Shown here in pieces: positions 32,367-39,787 of a DNA stretch of 39,787 nucleotides. The position numbers were made by a program, and so were the translations under genes. The stretch comes from Amycolatopsis mediterranei. GTDB taxonomy: Bacteria > Actinomycetota > Actinomycetes > Mycobacteriales > Pseudonocardiaceae. The DNA lies in assembly GCF_026017845.1 (NCBI RefSeq), contig NZ_CP100416.1, positions 628 to 40,414 of the forward strand, in the 5' to 3' direction. The notes below the pieces were generated by a model. That model made no database searches. It was not told the DNA's origin and worked only from the letters and a program-made list of their open reading frames with translations. Position 1 is the first letter of the stretch, and every line of letters begins with the position of its first letter.

Positions 32367-33836
32367 CTATCCACCCCCGAGCTTCGCGTTGATCGCCGCG
32401 CGGCCGATTTCCGCCGCGACCGTGCCGCCGGTGGCCGCGAGGCCGCGGTTGCCGCCGTCCTCGACGATCACGGCGACCGCGATCTGCGGGCTGTCGGCCG
32501 GGGCGAAGGCGGTGTACCAGGCGTGCGGGGCGGTGTTCTTGGAGTCCGTGCCGTGTTCGGCGGTGCCGGTCTTCGACGCGATCTTGACGTCCGCGCGCTT
32601 CCCGCCACCCTTGGTGAAGCCCTCGGAAGCGATCATCATGTCCTTGAGGATCGCGGCGTTCGACGACGACAGCGCCGCGGTGCCGGTGAGCTCGGTGGGA
32701 CTGTAGTCCTCGATCGTCGACAGGTCGGGAGCCAGCACCGATTGCACCAGCTGCGGCTTCATCGCCATCCCGCCGTTGGCCACGGTGGCCGCGAGAAGGC
32801 AGTCCTGCAGCGGTGTCAGCCGGACGTCACGCTGGCCGATACCGCTCTGGTAGAGCGCGCCCTGCGAGTCGAGCGGGCCGACCGTCGACGGGGCGACCTT
32901 CATCGGCACGGTCAGGTCGGTCTGCCCGATGCCGAAGTTCGCCGCCGTCTTCTTCATCTTGTCCGGGCCGAGCTGGCCGGCGAACTCCGCGAACGGCACG
33001 TTGCAGGAGTGCGCGAGCGCGTCCTTGAACGTGTTGCCCGGGCAGGTTTCGCCGCCGTAGTTCTCCAGCGTGGTGTTCGTGCCGGGGAGCTTGGTGTTCG
33101 GCTCCTGGCTGACCTGGGTGTCCGGGCCCTTGCCGTCTTCGAGCACGGCCGCCGCGGTGACGAGCTTCATCGTCGAACCCGGCGGGTAGGTCTCGGAGAT
33201 CGCCCGGTTCAGCATGGGCTTCTTCGGGTCCTTGTTGTTCGCGTTCCAGGCGTCGGCCTGCGCCTTCGACGTGTGCGAAGCGAGCTGGTTCGGGTCGTAC
33301 GACGGCGTCGAGACCATCGCCAGGATCCGCCCGGTGCTCGGCTCCATCGCGACGACGGCGCCGGTGTAGCCCTTCTGCGTCATCAGGTCGTACGCGGCCT
33401 TCTGCACGGCCGGGTCGATGGTCAGCCGGACGTTGCCGCCACTCGGGTCCCGGCCGGTGACCATGTCCGACAGCCGCCGCACGAACAGCCGCGGGTCGGA
33501 GCCGTTGAGGACGTCGTCCTCGGCGCGCTCCAGGCCGCCGGCGCCGTAGTTGATCGAGTAGTAGCCGGTGACCGGCGCGTACATCGGGCCGTCGGCGTAG
33601 GTCCGGATGTACTTGTACTTGTCGTTCGACGGGTTGATGCCGGCCAGCACCTCGCCGTTGGCCTGCGACACGATCTTGCCGCGCTGGCGGGCGAACTCGT
33701 CGTAGAGCACGCGCGCGTTGCGCGAGTCGGTGCGGTAGTCGTCGGCCTTCACCACCTGGATGTACGTGGCGTTGGCCAGCAGCAGGACGACCATCACGAG
33801 CATCGCCATGCCGACCTTGCGGAGCGGGGTGTTCAC
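32367..33836 (-). CDS. pbpA: Penicillin-binding protein PbpA (class B transpeptidase)
   Basis: The 489-residue protein has an N-terminal membrane anchor (8-26, VGMAMLVMVVLLLANATY), a PBP dimer-type region and a transpeptidase domain. Active-site motifs are STMK (Ser221), SCN (277-279) and KTGTA (from Lys422). It cross-links septal or side-wall peptidoglycan outside the membrane and partners with the SEDS protein encoded upstream. GTG 33836 overlaps the stop of rodA by 4 bases (GTGA). The three motifs are intact, so no resistance change is evident. Confidence 0.97.
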   Translation of the reverse strand: MNTPLRKVGMAMLVMVVLLLANATYIQVVKADDYRTDSRNARVLYDEFARQRGKIVSQANGEVLAGINPSNDKYKYIRTYADGPMYAPVTGYYSINYGAGGLERAEDDVLNGSDPRLFVRRLSDMVTGRDPSGGNVRLTIDPAVQKAAYDLMTQKGYTGAVVAMEPSTGRILAMVSTPSYDPNQLASHTSKAQADAWNANNKDPKKPMLNRAISETYPPGSTMKLVTAAAVLEDGKGPDTQVSQEPNTKLPGTNTTLENYGGETCPGNTFKDALAHSCNVPFAEFAGQLGPDKMKKTAANFGIGQTDLTVPMKVAPSTVGPLDSQGALYQSGIGQRDVRLTPLQDCLLAATVANGGMAMKPQLVQSVLAPDLSTIEDYSPTELTGTAALSSSNAAILKDMMIASEGFTKGGGKRADVKIASKTGTAEHGTDSKNTAPHAWYTAFAPADSPQIAVAVIVEDGGNRGLAATGGTVAAEIGRAAINAKLGGG

Positions 33837-35320
33837 GCCTGCGCACCCCCCTCCGCCGGCGGCCGCTGCACGAGCACGGTGTGCGCTTCCGCGATCGGGG
33901 CCTGCGGCTGCTGCTGCGGCTTCGGGCGCGAGGCGGGCTTGCGGGCCGCGTCGGAGATGCGGAGCAGCAGCGCGACCAGGATGTAGTTCGCGAGCAGCGA
34001 CGAACCACCCTTCGACAGGAACGGGGCGGTGATACCGGTCTCCGGGATGAGTTTCGTGACTCCGCCGACGACGACGAAGATCTGCATGACCATGGTGAAC
34101 GCGAGCCCGCCGCCCAGCAGTTTGCCGAACGTGTCGCGCACGGCCAGCGCGCTGCGCATGCCGCGCATCGCGACCAGCAGGTACAGCATCAGCACCGCGG
34201 CCAGCCCGATGAAGCCGAGCTCCTCGCCGATCGACGCGGTGATGAAGTCGGTGTTGGCCTCGGGCACCATGTCCGGCCGCCCGGCGCCGAGCCCGGTGCC
34301 GCCGACACCGCCGGTGCCGAGCCCGAACAGGCCCTGCGCCAGCTGGTAACCGCCGCCCGCCTGGTCGTAGGTGGCCAGCGGGTCCAGCCAGTTCGCGACG
34401 CGCTGCTGGACGTGCCCGAAGAGGTTGTAGGCGATGACGCAGCCGACCGCGAAGAAGCTCAGGCCGAGGACGACCCAGATGGCCCGCTCGGTCGCGACGT
34501 ACAGCATCACCAGGATGACGCTGAAGAACAGCAGCGACGTGCCGAGGTCCTTTTCGAACACGAGGACGCCGATGCAGACGAACGCGGCGATCAGGATCGG
34601 GCCGAGGTCGCGGGCGCGCGGCAGCTCGACGCCGACGAGCTTCTTGCCCGCCACCATGAACAGGTCCCGCTTCGACACCAGGAAGGACGCGAAGAAGATC
34701 ATCAGCAGGATCTTCGCGAACTCGCCCGGCTGGATCGAGAACCCCGGCAGCTTCAGCCACACCTTGGCCCCGTTGACCTCGGACAGGCTCGACGGCAGCA
34801 GCGCCGGCAGCGCCAGCGCGACGATGCCGATCAGGCCCGCGGTGTAGCCGTAGCGGGTCAGCGTGCGGTGGTCGTTGACCACGACCAGCACGACGACGAA
34901 GAACACCAGCGAGATCACCGTGAACAGCACCTGCGCGGTGACGGCGGGCGTGTAGTCCTTGCCCTGCTGCGTGGCCCGTTCGGCCAGCGCCAGGTCGATC
35001 CGGTGGATCATCACCAGCCCGATGCCGTTCAGCAGCGCGACGCAGGGGAGCAGCACGGGATCGGCGTACGGCGCCCACTTGCGGACGGCCAGGTGCGCGC
35101 CGGTCAGCACGCCGAGGTAGGCCAGGCCGAGCCAGATGATCGACGCGGTGAGTTCCTGCTCCTGGTTCGCTTCCACCAGGACGAGCGCGACGGTGACGAT
35201 GAACGTCGCGAACCCCAGCAGCACCAGCTCGGTGTTGCGGCGGGTCGGGACCTCGCGCGGCGGGTTCGTCTGGAACTGCGCGGCGAGGGGTTCGGCGGCG
35301 CGCGCGGCGGGCTGGCTCAT
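33833..35320 (-). CDS. rodA: SEDS-family peptidoglycan glycosyltransferase (RodA/FtsW)
   Basis: The 495-residue protein has about ten to twelve membrane helices. Conserved SEDS blocks are present: GLGAGRPDMVPEANTDFI with IGEELGFIG, and PETGITAPFLSKGGSSLLAN near the end. It polymerises lipid II in concert with the class B PBP encoded next. The C-terminal 45 residues are a cytoplasmic, Gln/Pro/Arg-rich tail (ASRPKPQQQPQAPIAEAH). ATG 35320 overlaps the pstP stop by one base. The mycobacterial homologue is Rv0017c. Confidence 0.96.
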   Translation of the reverse strand: MSQPAARAAEPLAAQFQTNPPREVPTRRNTELVLLGFATFIVTVALVLVEANQEQELTASIIWLGLAYLGVLTGAHLAVRKWAPYADPVLLPCVALLNGIGLVMIHRIDLALAERATQQGKDYTPAVTAQVLFTVISLVFFVVVLVVVNDHRTLTRYGYTAGLIGIVALALPALLPSSLSEVNGAKVWLKLPGFSIQPGEFAKILLMIFFASFLVSKRDLFMVAGKKLVGVELPRARDLGPILIAAFVCIGVLVFEKDLGTSLLFFSVILVMLYVATERAIWVVLGLSFFAVGCVIAYNLFGHVQQRVANWLDPLATYDQAGGGYQLAQGLFGLGTGGVGGTGLGAGRPDMVPEANTDFITASIGEELGFIGLAAVLMLYLLVAMRGMRSALAVRDTFGKLLGGGLAFTMVMQIFVVVGGVTKLIPETGITAPFLSKGGSSLLANYILVALLLRISDAARKPASRPKPQQQPQAPIAEAHTVLVQRPPAEGGAQA

Positions 35321-36717
35321 CAGTTACCGCCTCCCGTCGTCGGTGCCGTCGAACTCGGCGTCGAGCAGTCCCTCCCCGCTGGCTGGTTCGCCGACGACGG
35401 AGCAGTAGAGCCGGCCGGAGCCGACGGAGTCGTCGTCGGCGTGACCGAAGGGGTTGGCGTCGTGGACGGCTGGCCGCCCGCCGGCGCGCAGTTGTTCAGG
35501 CGCTTGCGCAGCTGCAGGAAGTCGTCGATGTACTTCCGCGCTTCGTCGAGGTTGTCCTTCTTGACGCCGTTCTGCACCGCCAGCCGCGCGTCCTCCTGGA
35601 GCTGGGTGACGCGCAGCTTGTCCGTGCACACCTGGCTAGGCGGGCAGGACCCTTGCTCGTAGGCGTGCAGGTCGATGCCGAGAATGCTGCCGGGGACGCC
35701 GCGGTAGATCACGACCTCCCCGTCCGCTCCCTCGCCGACATAGTACTGACTCAGCACGAAGTAGCGGGTGGCGATGGCGGCCGCGGCGAGCACCACGAGG
35801 ACGACCAGCGCGCCGGCCAGCCAGCGGAACCGCTTCCGGCGCTTGGCCTTCGGGTCTTCCCGGGGCTGCGGCAGGTCCGGGCGCTGCTGCGGAGGTGGCT
35901 GGGTCAGCGCCCTGGCCCGCGCCGCGGGCGAGTCGCCCTGGTGCAGTTCGTCGCTGCCGTCCCCGGCGGCGCCGCCCACGATGGGCGCGTCCTCGCCGAA
36001 GTCGACGTCGACCACGTCGGCGATGATCACCGTGACGTTGTCGGTGCCGCCGCCCTTGAGCGCCAGCTCGATCATCCGGTCGGCGCACTGCTGCGGGTCC
36101 GGGATCTGCACGGCCTCGGCCAGCGTCTCGTCGCTGACCATGCCGGACAGGCCGTCCGAGCAGATCAGGTACCGGTCGCCGGAGCGGGCCTCGCGCACGG
36201 TCAGGCTCGGCTCGACCTCGTGCCCGGTGAGCGCCTTGAGCAGCAGGGAGCGCTGTGGGTGCACCGCCGCCTCTTCAGGCGTGATCCGGCCCTGTTCCAG
36301 GAGTTCGTTGACGAAGCTGTCGTCGCGCGTGATCTGCGCGAACTGGCCGCCGCGCAGCAGGTACGCGCGCGAGTCGCCGACGTGCACCAGCCCCAGCCGG
36401 GTGCCGGCGAACAGGACGGCGGTGAGCGTGGTGCCCATGCCGTCCAGGTCCGGGTCCTGCGAGACGAGCTCGGCGATCGCGGCGTTGCCGTTCGCCACCG
36501 CTTCGCGCAGCTGGGCGAGCAGGTCGTCACGGGGTTCGTCGTCGTCGAGCGGGGCGAGGGAGGCGATGACGACCTTGCTGGCCACTTCACCCGCCGCGTG
36601 GCCACCCATGCCGTCGGCGAGCGCGAGCAGGCGAGGGCCGGCGTACACGGAGTCCTGGTTGCTCGAACGCACCAGGCCCCGGTCGCTGCGGGCTGCGTAG
36701 CGGAGGACGAGAGTCAT
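35320..36717 (-). CDS. pstP: PP2C-family serine/threonine phosphatase PstP
   Basis: The 465-residue phosphatase reverses PknA and PknB phosphorylation. The PP2C domain (1-240) has metal ligands in NQDSV (Asp22), ADGMGGHAAGE (Asp35), CSDGLSGMVSD and GGTDNVTVI. A linker rich in Pro and Gln, one membrane helix (WLAGALVVLVVLAAAAIATR) and an extracellular domain follow, ending in a Ser/Thr/Pro-rich tail. The extracellular part (about 325-425) has two Cys flanking PPSQV that may form a disulphide. ATG 36717 overlaps the stop of fhaB (ATGA). Confidence 0.97.
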   Translation of the reverse strand: MTLVLRYAARSDRGLVRSSNQDSVYAGPRLLALADGMGGHAAGEVASKVVIASLAPLDDDEPRDDLLAQLREAVANGNAAIAELVSQDPDLDGMGTTLTAVLFAGTRLGLVHVGDSRAYLLRGGQFAQITRDDSFVNELLEQGRITPEEAAVHPQRSLLLKALTGHEVEPSLTVREARSGDRYLICSDGLSGMVSDETLAEAVQIPDPQQCADRMIELALKGGGTDNVTVIIADVVDVDFGEDAPIVGGAAGDGSDELHQGDSPAARARALTQPPPQQRPDLPQPREDPKAKRRKRFRWLAGALVVLVVLAAAAIATRYFVLSQYYVGEGADGEVVIYRGVPGSILGIDLHAYEQGSCPPSQVCTDKLRVTQLQEDARLAVQNGVKKDNLDEARKYIDDFLQLRKRLNNCAPAGGQPSTTPTPSVTPTTTPSAPAGSTAPSSANQPAGRDCSTPSSTAPTTGGGN

Positions 36718-37175
36718 GGGCGAAGCTCGATCACCGTCTTGCCGATCCGGATGGGGACTCCGAGCGGGACCCGGAGGGGTGCAGTGACCTTAGCCCGGTC
36801 GAGATACGTCCCGTTCGTCGAGCCCAGATCTTCCACGTACCAGTCCTCGCCGCGCTGGGCGATCCGCGCGTGCCGGGTCGACGCGTAGTCGTCGTCGAGC
36901 ACCAACGTGGAGTCGTCGGCCCGGCCGATCAGGATCGGCCGGCCGTCCAGCGCGATGCGCGTCCCCGCCAGCGCGCCGTGCGTGACGAGCAGCTGCTGCG
37001 GGGACTTGCTGTTGCGCGGCTTCTTCTCTTTCTTGCGCCCGAAGGTCGGCACCTGGACGCGCATGCCGGACGCCGCGTAGAGGTCCGAGCGGACGACTCT
37101 GAGCGCGGCGAACACGAAGAGCCAGAGCAGCACGAGGAAGCCCACCCTGGTGAGTTGTACGACCAGCTCTGGCAC
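36714..37175 (-). CDS. fhaB: FHA-domain protein FhaB (FipA)
   Basis: This 153-residue protein has an N-terminal membrane helix (about 8-28, LTRVGFLVLLWLFVFAALRV), a basic linker and a C-terminal FHA domain (80-150). Phosphothreonine-binding signatures are LIGRADDS, STRHARI and LGSTNGTYLD. FHA domains dock phosphorylated kinases or substrates; mycobacterial FhaB/FipA links FtsZ and FtsQ under stress. GTG 37175 gives VPELVVQLTRVGF; the ribosome site is weak. Its stop overlaps pstP. Confidence 0.95.
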   Translation of the reverse strand: MPELVVQLTRVGFLVLLWLFVFAALRVVRSDLYAASGMRVQVPTFGRKKEKKPRNSKSPQQLLVTHGALAGTRIALDGRPILIGRADDSTLVLDDDYASTRHARIAQRGEDWYVEDLGSTNGTYLDRAKVTAPLRVPLGVPIRIGKTVIELRP

Positions 37176-37275
37176 TTGGTGTGTCCGCTCCCGACTCGTC
37201 CGTGCAGCCGCGACGCGGGTACGCCGCGGTCCCCCCGCACGTCAATTCTGCGGGAACAGTATTCCGGGTCCTGAG

Positions 37276-38511
37276 TCAGCCCTGTGTACGGAACACCAGG
37301 GAGGAGTGACCCACCCGGATGACGTCGCCGTCGGCGAGCTGCCAGGTCTGGACCGGGGTGCCGTTCACGGTCGTGCCGTTCGTGGAGCCGATGTCGGCGA
37401 GCGTCGCGCTCTGGCCGTCCCAGGTGATCTCCAGGTGGCGGCGCGAAACCCCGGTGTCGGGCAGGCGGAAGTCCGCGTCCTGGCCCCGGCCCACGACGTT
37501 CCCGCCCTGCTTCAGCGAGTACGTGCGGTTCGAGCCGTCGTCCAGCTGCAGGCTCGCCGCGAGCTGACGGCCCGGCGCGGGCTGGCCGTAGCCGCCCTGC
37601 TGCTGGGCGTACGGGTCCGCGGCAGGCTGGCCGTACGCCTGCTGCTGGCCGTACTGGTCGTACCCGCCCTGGGGCTGCTGCTGGCCGTACTGGTCGTAGC
37701 CACCCTGCTGGTAGCCGCCCTGGTCGTAGCCTCCGCCCTGGGGCTGGCCGTAGCCCTGGTCGTAGCCACCGCCTTGCGGCTGCTGGTAGCCGCCCTGGTC
37801 GTAGCCTCCGCCTTGGGGCTGGGCGTAGCCCTGGTCGTAGCCGGCCTGGGGCTGCTGGCCGTACTGGTCGTAGCCACCACCCTGCTGCGGCTGGCCGTAC
37901 TGGTCGTAGCCACCGCCTTGCGGCTGCTGGCCGCCGTACTGGTCGTATCCACCCTGCTGGCCGTAACCCTGGTCGTACCCGGGCTGCTGGCCACCCTGCT
38001 GTCCGTAGCCGTACTGGCCCTGCTGGCCGTACGGGTCACCCTGGTCGTATTGGCCGTAGCCGGGGGGCTGGCTCATTGCTGGGTCTCCTGCGTTGCTGGG
38101 TCGTGCCGACCGCGGTGAACCGGCGCCTGAGGGGCGGGCGTCGGGATCGACGGACGAACGGGTCTTGAACTGTCCAGTATGCAGCGCCTCGTTGCGCTCG
38201 AGTGATACGACGACGTCACCATAGGTGTCCAGGCCCGCGGCGGCGAGGTGTTCCGCCACCGCTTTGGCCAGCACCTGGGTGACGCGTTGCTCGTCACCGG
38301 CCATGCGCTCGTGGTCAGCCGCTCCCAGGGACACGATGTAGTGATTGGGGGCGAGCTGCCGACCGCCTGCCAGCTCACGAACGTTTTCCTCACTCTCCCG
38401 CTCCAGGGCGATCGCCACTTCCTGCGTGACGACGTTGCCACCGAACATGCGCGCGAAAGTGTTCCCCACCAGGTTCTCGAGTCGCCTGTCGAATCGTTCG
38501 GCGCGGCCCAC
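37276..38511 (-). CDS. fhaA: FHA-domain protein FhaA (DUF3662 plus FHA) with long GYDQ-repeat linker
   Basis: The 411-residue cytoplasmic protein has an N-terminal DUF3662 domain (1-115, [20 protein letters not shown]). From residue 146 to about 313 runs a low-complexity linker of Gly, Tyr and Gln with ten GYDQ units, and then a C-terminal FHA domain with [18 protein letters not shown] and [10 protein letters not shown]. FhaA binds phosphorylated MviN (MurJ) in mycobacteria and regulates peptidoglycan export. GTG 38511 is chosen because AGGAGG (38526-38521) lies 9 bases upstream; a GTG at 38529 would swallow that site. It is the first gene of the leftward operon, about 100 bp before fhaB. Confidence 0.95.
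   Translation of the reverse strand: MGRAERFDRRLENLVGNTFARMFGGNVVTQEVAIALERESEENVRELAGGRQLAPNHYIVSLGAADHERMAGDEQRVTQVLAKAVAEHLAAAGLDTYGDVVVSLERNEALHTGQFKTRSSVDPDARPSGAGSPRSARPSNAGDPAMSQPPGYGQYDQGDPYGQQGQYGYGQQGGQQPGYDQGYGQQGGYDQYGGQQPQGGGYDQYGQPQQGGGYDQYGQQPQAGYDQGYAQPQGGGYDQGGYQQPQGGGYDQGYGQPQGGGYDQGGYQQGGYDQYGQQQPQGGYDQYGQQQAYGQPAADPYAQQQGGYGQPAPGRQLAASLQLDDGSNRTYSLKQGGNVVGRGQDADFRLPDTGVSRRHLEITWDGQSATLADIGSTNGTTVNGTPVQTWQLADGDVIRVGHSSLVFRTQG
37571..38076 (-). repeat. Degenerate GYDQ(Y/G)GQ repeats encoding the FhaA linker
   Basis: About 500 bp encode repeated [15 protein letters not shown] and QPQGGGYDQ units. GYDQ occurs ten times, with spacings of 6 to 13 residues. At DNA level the plus strand shows many copies of CTGGTCGTAGCC. 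The repeats are imperfect in sequence and spacing. Confidence 0.9.
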
Positions 38512-38608
38512 CGGGGAAAACCTCCTCACACGTGTGCTTCCGCACCGATCCTATCCGGGTGAGCGAGGCTCGACACGGCCCCCGGTGAAACCCGTTCAAA
38601 CGACCTGC

Positions 38609-38614
38609 TAGTCT
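38609..38614 (+). promoter_or_regulatory. Possible -10 of the tRNA-Leu promoter
   Basis: TAGTCT lies 28 bases before the tRNA-Leu gene. A -35 of good quality is not evident. A small inverted repeat CTTCTCT/AGAGAAG (38613-38636) spans the probable start of the precursor. Confidence 0.3.
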
Positions 38615-38641
38615 TCTCTTCGCTGCACGAGAGAAGCACTC

Positions 38642-38724
38642 GGGCGAGTGGCGGAATGGCAGACGCGCACGGTTCAGGTCCGTGTGTCCGAAAGGACGTG
38701 AGGGTTCAACTCCCTCCTCGCCCA
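38642..38724 (+). tRNA. tRNA-Leu(CAG)
   Basis: The gene is an 83-nt class II tRNA: acceptor GGGCGAG/CTCGCCC with discriminator A (38724), anticodon arm CACGG-TTCAGGT-CCGTG with anticodon CAG at 38675-38677, a long variable arm (TGTCCGAAAGGACGT) and T arm GAGGG-TTCAACT-CCCTC. CCA is not encoded. Its place upstream of fhaA on the opposite strand is the same as in mycobacteria. Confidence 0.96.
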
Positions 38725-38732
38725 CGCTGTTC

Positions 38733-38764
38733 AGAGCCCCGATCGCTAACGCGATCGGGGCTCT
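38733..38764 (+). terminator. Terminator after tRNA-Leu
   Basis: AGAGCCCCGATCGC (38733-38746) pairs perfectly with GCGATCGGGGCTCT (38751-38764) around TAAC, followed by TCCCATTTTCC. It can also stop transcription from the convergent protease gene. Confidence 0.85.
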
Positions 38765-38784
38765 TCCCATTTTCCTGGTCTCTC

Positions 38785-38803
38785 CCGGGGGCCGAGCCCC
38801 CGG
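38785..38803. repeat. Short GC-rich intergenic palindrome
   Basis: CCGGGGGC (38785-38792) pairs with GCCCCCGG (38796-38803) around CGA and is followed by ACCCCCA. This kind of CCCCCGG palindrome recurs between genes in Amycolatopsis and Streptomyces and may act as a weak terminator. Confidence 0.5.
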
Positions 38804-38898
38804 ACCCCCACGGTGCCTGCCGTCGCCTTCCAGCGTGGTCCGGGAGGGCATCCGTGTGGCTCGGTGGGGTATGTCACCCGTGTTCGCCCTGGGCGAAG

Positions 38899-39630
38899 TT
38901 ACGCCGTGTGGGTGGCTGTCCAGTCCGCTATGACGTCCGCCCGGCTCGTTGTCTCGATGCCCGCGTGGGGGCAGTCCGGGCCCGTTGCCTCCACCGCGAC
39001 GAGCTCGTTGCCCGAGAAATAGGGCGCTCCGGAGTCGTACGTGCAGGCGCTCGTCGTGATTTCCGGGGCCGCGCCGCGGACGCCCAGCGTCGTCGGATCC
39101 ACCTTCGCCACCGCCACCGTGCCCTCCTGGAGGCGGGTGGCCGGCTTGGGGTCCGAGCTCGTCAGGCTGCCCCAGCCCGCCAGGGTCAGCTGCTGGCCGA
39201 CCTTCGGCGCCGCGCGGGTCACCGTCAGGGGCGTCACCGTGGTCACCGGGGAGTCGAGGCGGACCAGGGCGACGTCGTTCTCCTTGGCCTGGAGGACCTC
39301 GGTCGCCTTGCGGGCGATGCCCGATTCCGTCGCTTCGTCGGTCAGGCCCAGCGTCACCGTCGTCGGGTACGGGGTCTTGCCCGAAACCCGGTCGCGGTGG
39401 GCGTCGTGGAAGCAGTGGCCGGTCGTCAGGACCCAGTCGGGCGCGACGAGCGCGCCCGTGCAGAAGCTGCTGTACGTCGAGCCGTCCGGGCGCGGGATCT
39501 TCGTCATCGCGAGCTTCGCGACGAACCCGTACTGCCCCGGCGGGACGTCGGAACCGTGGGCGACGGCCCAGGCGGCGGGAGCGGTGGAGACGGTCAAAAC
39601 GGCAGCGGCGAGCAGGGCGCGCAGGCGCAT
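38899..39630 (-). CDS. Secreted trypsin-like (S1) serine protease with atypical active-site motif
   Basis: The 243-residue protein begins with a Sec signal peptide (MRLRALLAAAVLTVSTAPAA, cleavage near AWA-VA). S1 landmarks are TTGHC with the catalytic His, NDVALVRL with the Asp, and CTYDSGAPYF holding the Ser. The usual GDSGGP is altered to YDSGAP, which changes the oxyanion-hole glycine region, so activity may be reduced or specificity shifted. Four cysteines could form two disulphides. It would act outside the cell. ATG 39630 follows AAGGGGAA. It is convergent with tRNA-Leu. Confidence 0.88.
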   Translation of the reverse strand: MRLRALLAAAVLTVSTAPAAWAVAHGSDVPPGQYGFVAKLAMTKIPRPDGSTYSSFCTGALVAPDWVLTTGHCFHDAHRDRVSGKTPYPTTVTLGLTDEATESGIARKATEVLQAKENDVALVRLDSPVTTVTPLTVTRAAPKVGQQLTLAGWGSLTSSDPKPATRLQEGTVAVAKVDPTTLGVRGAAPEITTSACTYDSGAPYFSGNELVAVEATGPDCPHAGIETTSRADVIADWTATHTA

Positions 39631-39787
39631 TCTTCCCCTTCGTCGAGTCGGTGGTCGGCATTCGACGTTAGGGCCGCCGCCTCCGGCGGGGAATTCCCTG
39701 GCCGGGGGGGGGCCCCCGCGCCCCCCCGGGGGGGGCCCCCCGCCCGGGCCCCCGGGGGGGCAGCCAGGACAACACGCCCCCGCACCC
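39631..39787. other. Right edge: upstream of the protease gene, ending in suspect G/C homopolymers
   Basis: The first ~65 bases are a plausible leader region of the protease gene. From about 39702 the sequence is runs of six to ten G or C with almost no other bases, unlike anything else in the window. It probably reflects low-quality contig-end sequence. No feature can be called in it. Confidence 0.6.

Noticed and set aside
37571..38076. Possible CRISPR array or VNTR unrelated to coding
   Set aside because: The repeats are imperfect multiples of codons inside fhaA, with no spacers and no cas genes.
38682..38933. Plus-strand ORF of 83 codons after tRNA-Leu
   Set aside because: It begins inside the tRNA and crosses the terminator and the palindrome; no protein features.

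Overview
The window comes from a high-GC actinomycete, most likely Amycolatopsis or a close relative in the Pseudonocardiales, in the chromosomal neighbourhood of oriC. The backbone follows the gene order known from Mycobacterium tuberculosis downstream of gyrA: tRNA-Ile, tRNA-Ala, cwsA (Rv0008c), ppiA (Rv0009), a PH-domain gene (Rv0010c), crgA (Rv0011c), a small membrane gene, pabA/trpG (Rv0013), then pknB-pknA-pbpA-rodA-pstP-fhaB-fhaA (Rv0014c-Rv0020c) and tRNA-Leu. Taxonomic placement is inferred from gene content and GC; no database search was possible.

Left part (1-3250). The end of an integrated element. A minus-strand NACHT-type NTPase (NLR-like, probably defence related) runs off the left edge inside near-identical 37-residue repeats. 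To its right lies a displaced 3' piece of tRNA-Ile(GAT) at 3207-3248, still followed by a strong terminator. This is the signature of site-specific integration into the tRNA-Ile gene that normally sits between gyrA and tRNA-Ala. The base composition of the NACHT gene is visibly lower in GC than the backbone.

3.3-5.9 kb. A VOC-family gene whose C-terminal extension has slipped out of frame, a DUF2236/Lcp-type oxygenase, a parS-like palindrome, a DLW-39 small protein and tRNA-Ala(TGC).

5.9-16.1 kb, an insertion relative to the mycobacterial order. It begins with a compact module: a DrrAB-type ABC exporter, a 1037-residue SARP/AfsR-type regulator and a cytochrome P450. Triplets of a GTGTC(A)G motif at exact 11-bp spacing lie upstream of both drrA and the P450, as expected for SARP operators. 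Then follow a secreted TAP-like hydrolase, a PdxH-like oxidase, and hypothetical, lipoprotein and DUF genes.

16.1-20.5 kb. Division and envelope genes: cwsA, ppiA, rhomboid protease, PH-domain gene (its start overlapped by two perfect DnaA boxes), crgA, class E sortase and a 51-residue membrane protein.

20.5-29.0 kb. An SCO5389-family gene, an ABC exporter divergent from a two-component system with a two-module sensor, an FprA-type ferredoxin reductase with an IdeR/DmdR-like iron box, pabA translationally coupled to a second ABC transporter, and an orphan EACC1-like small protein.

29.0-38.6 kb. The conserved seven-gene serine/threonine-kinase, FHA and cell-wall operon, transcribed leftward, with almost every junction overlapping. 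FhaA carries a long Gly/Tyr/Gln low-complexity linker. tRNA-Leu(CAG) and a secreted trypsin-like protein close the window. The last ~90 bases are G/C homopolymer runs that look like unreliable sequence, so the window is probably a whole contig or a contig end.
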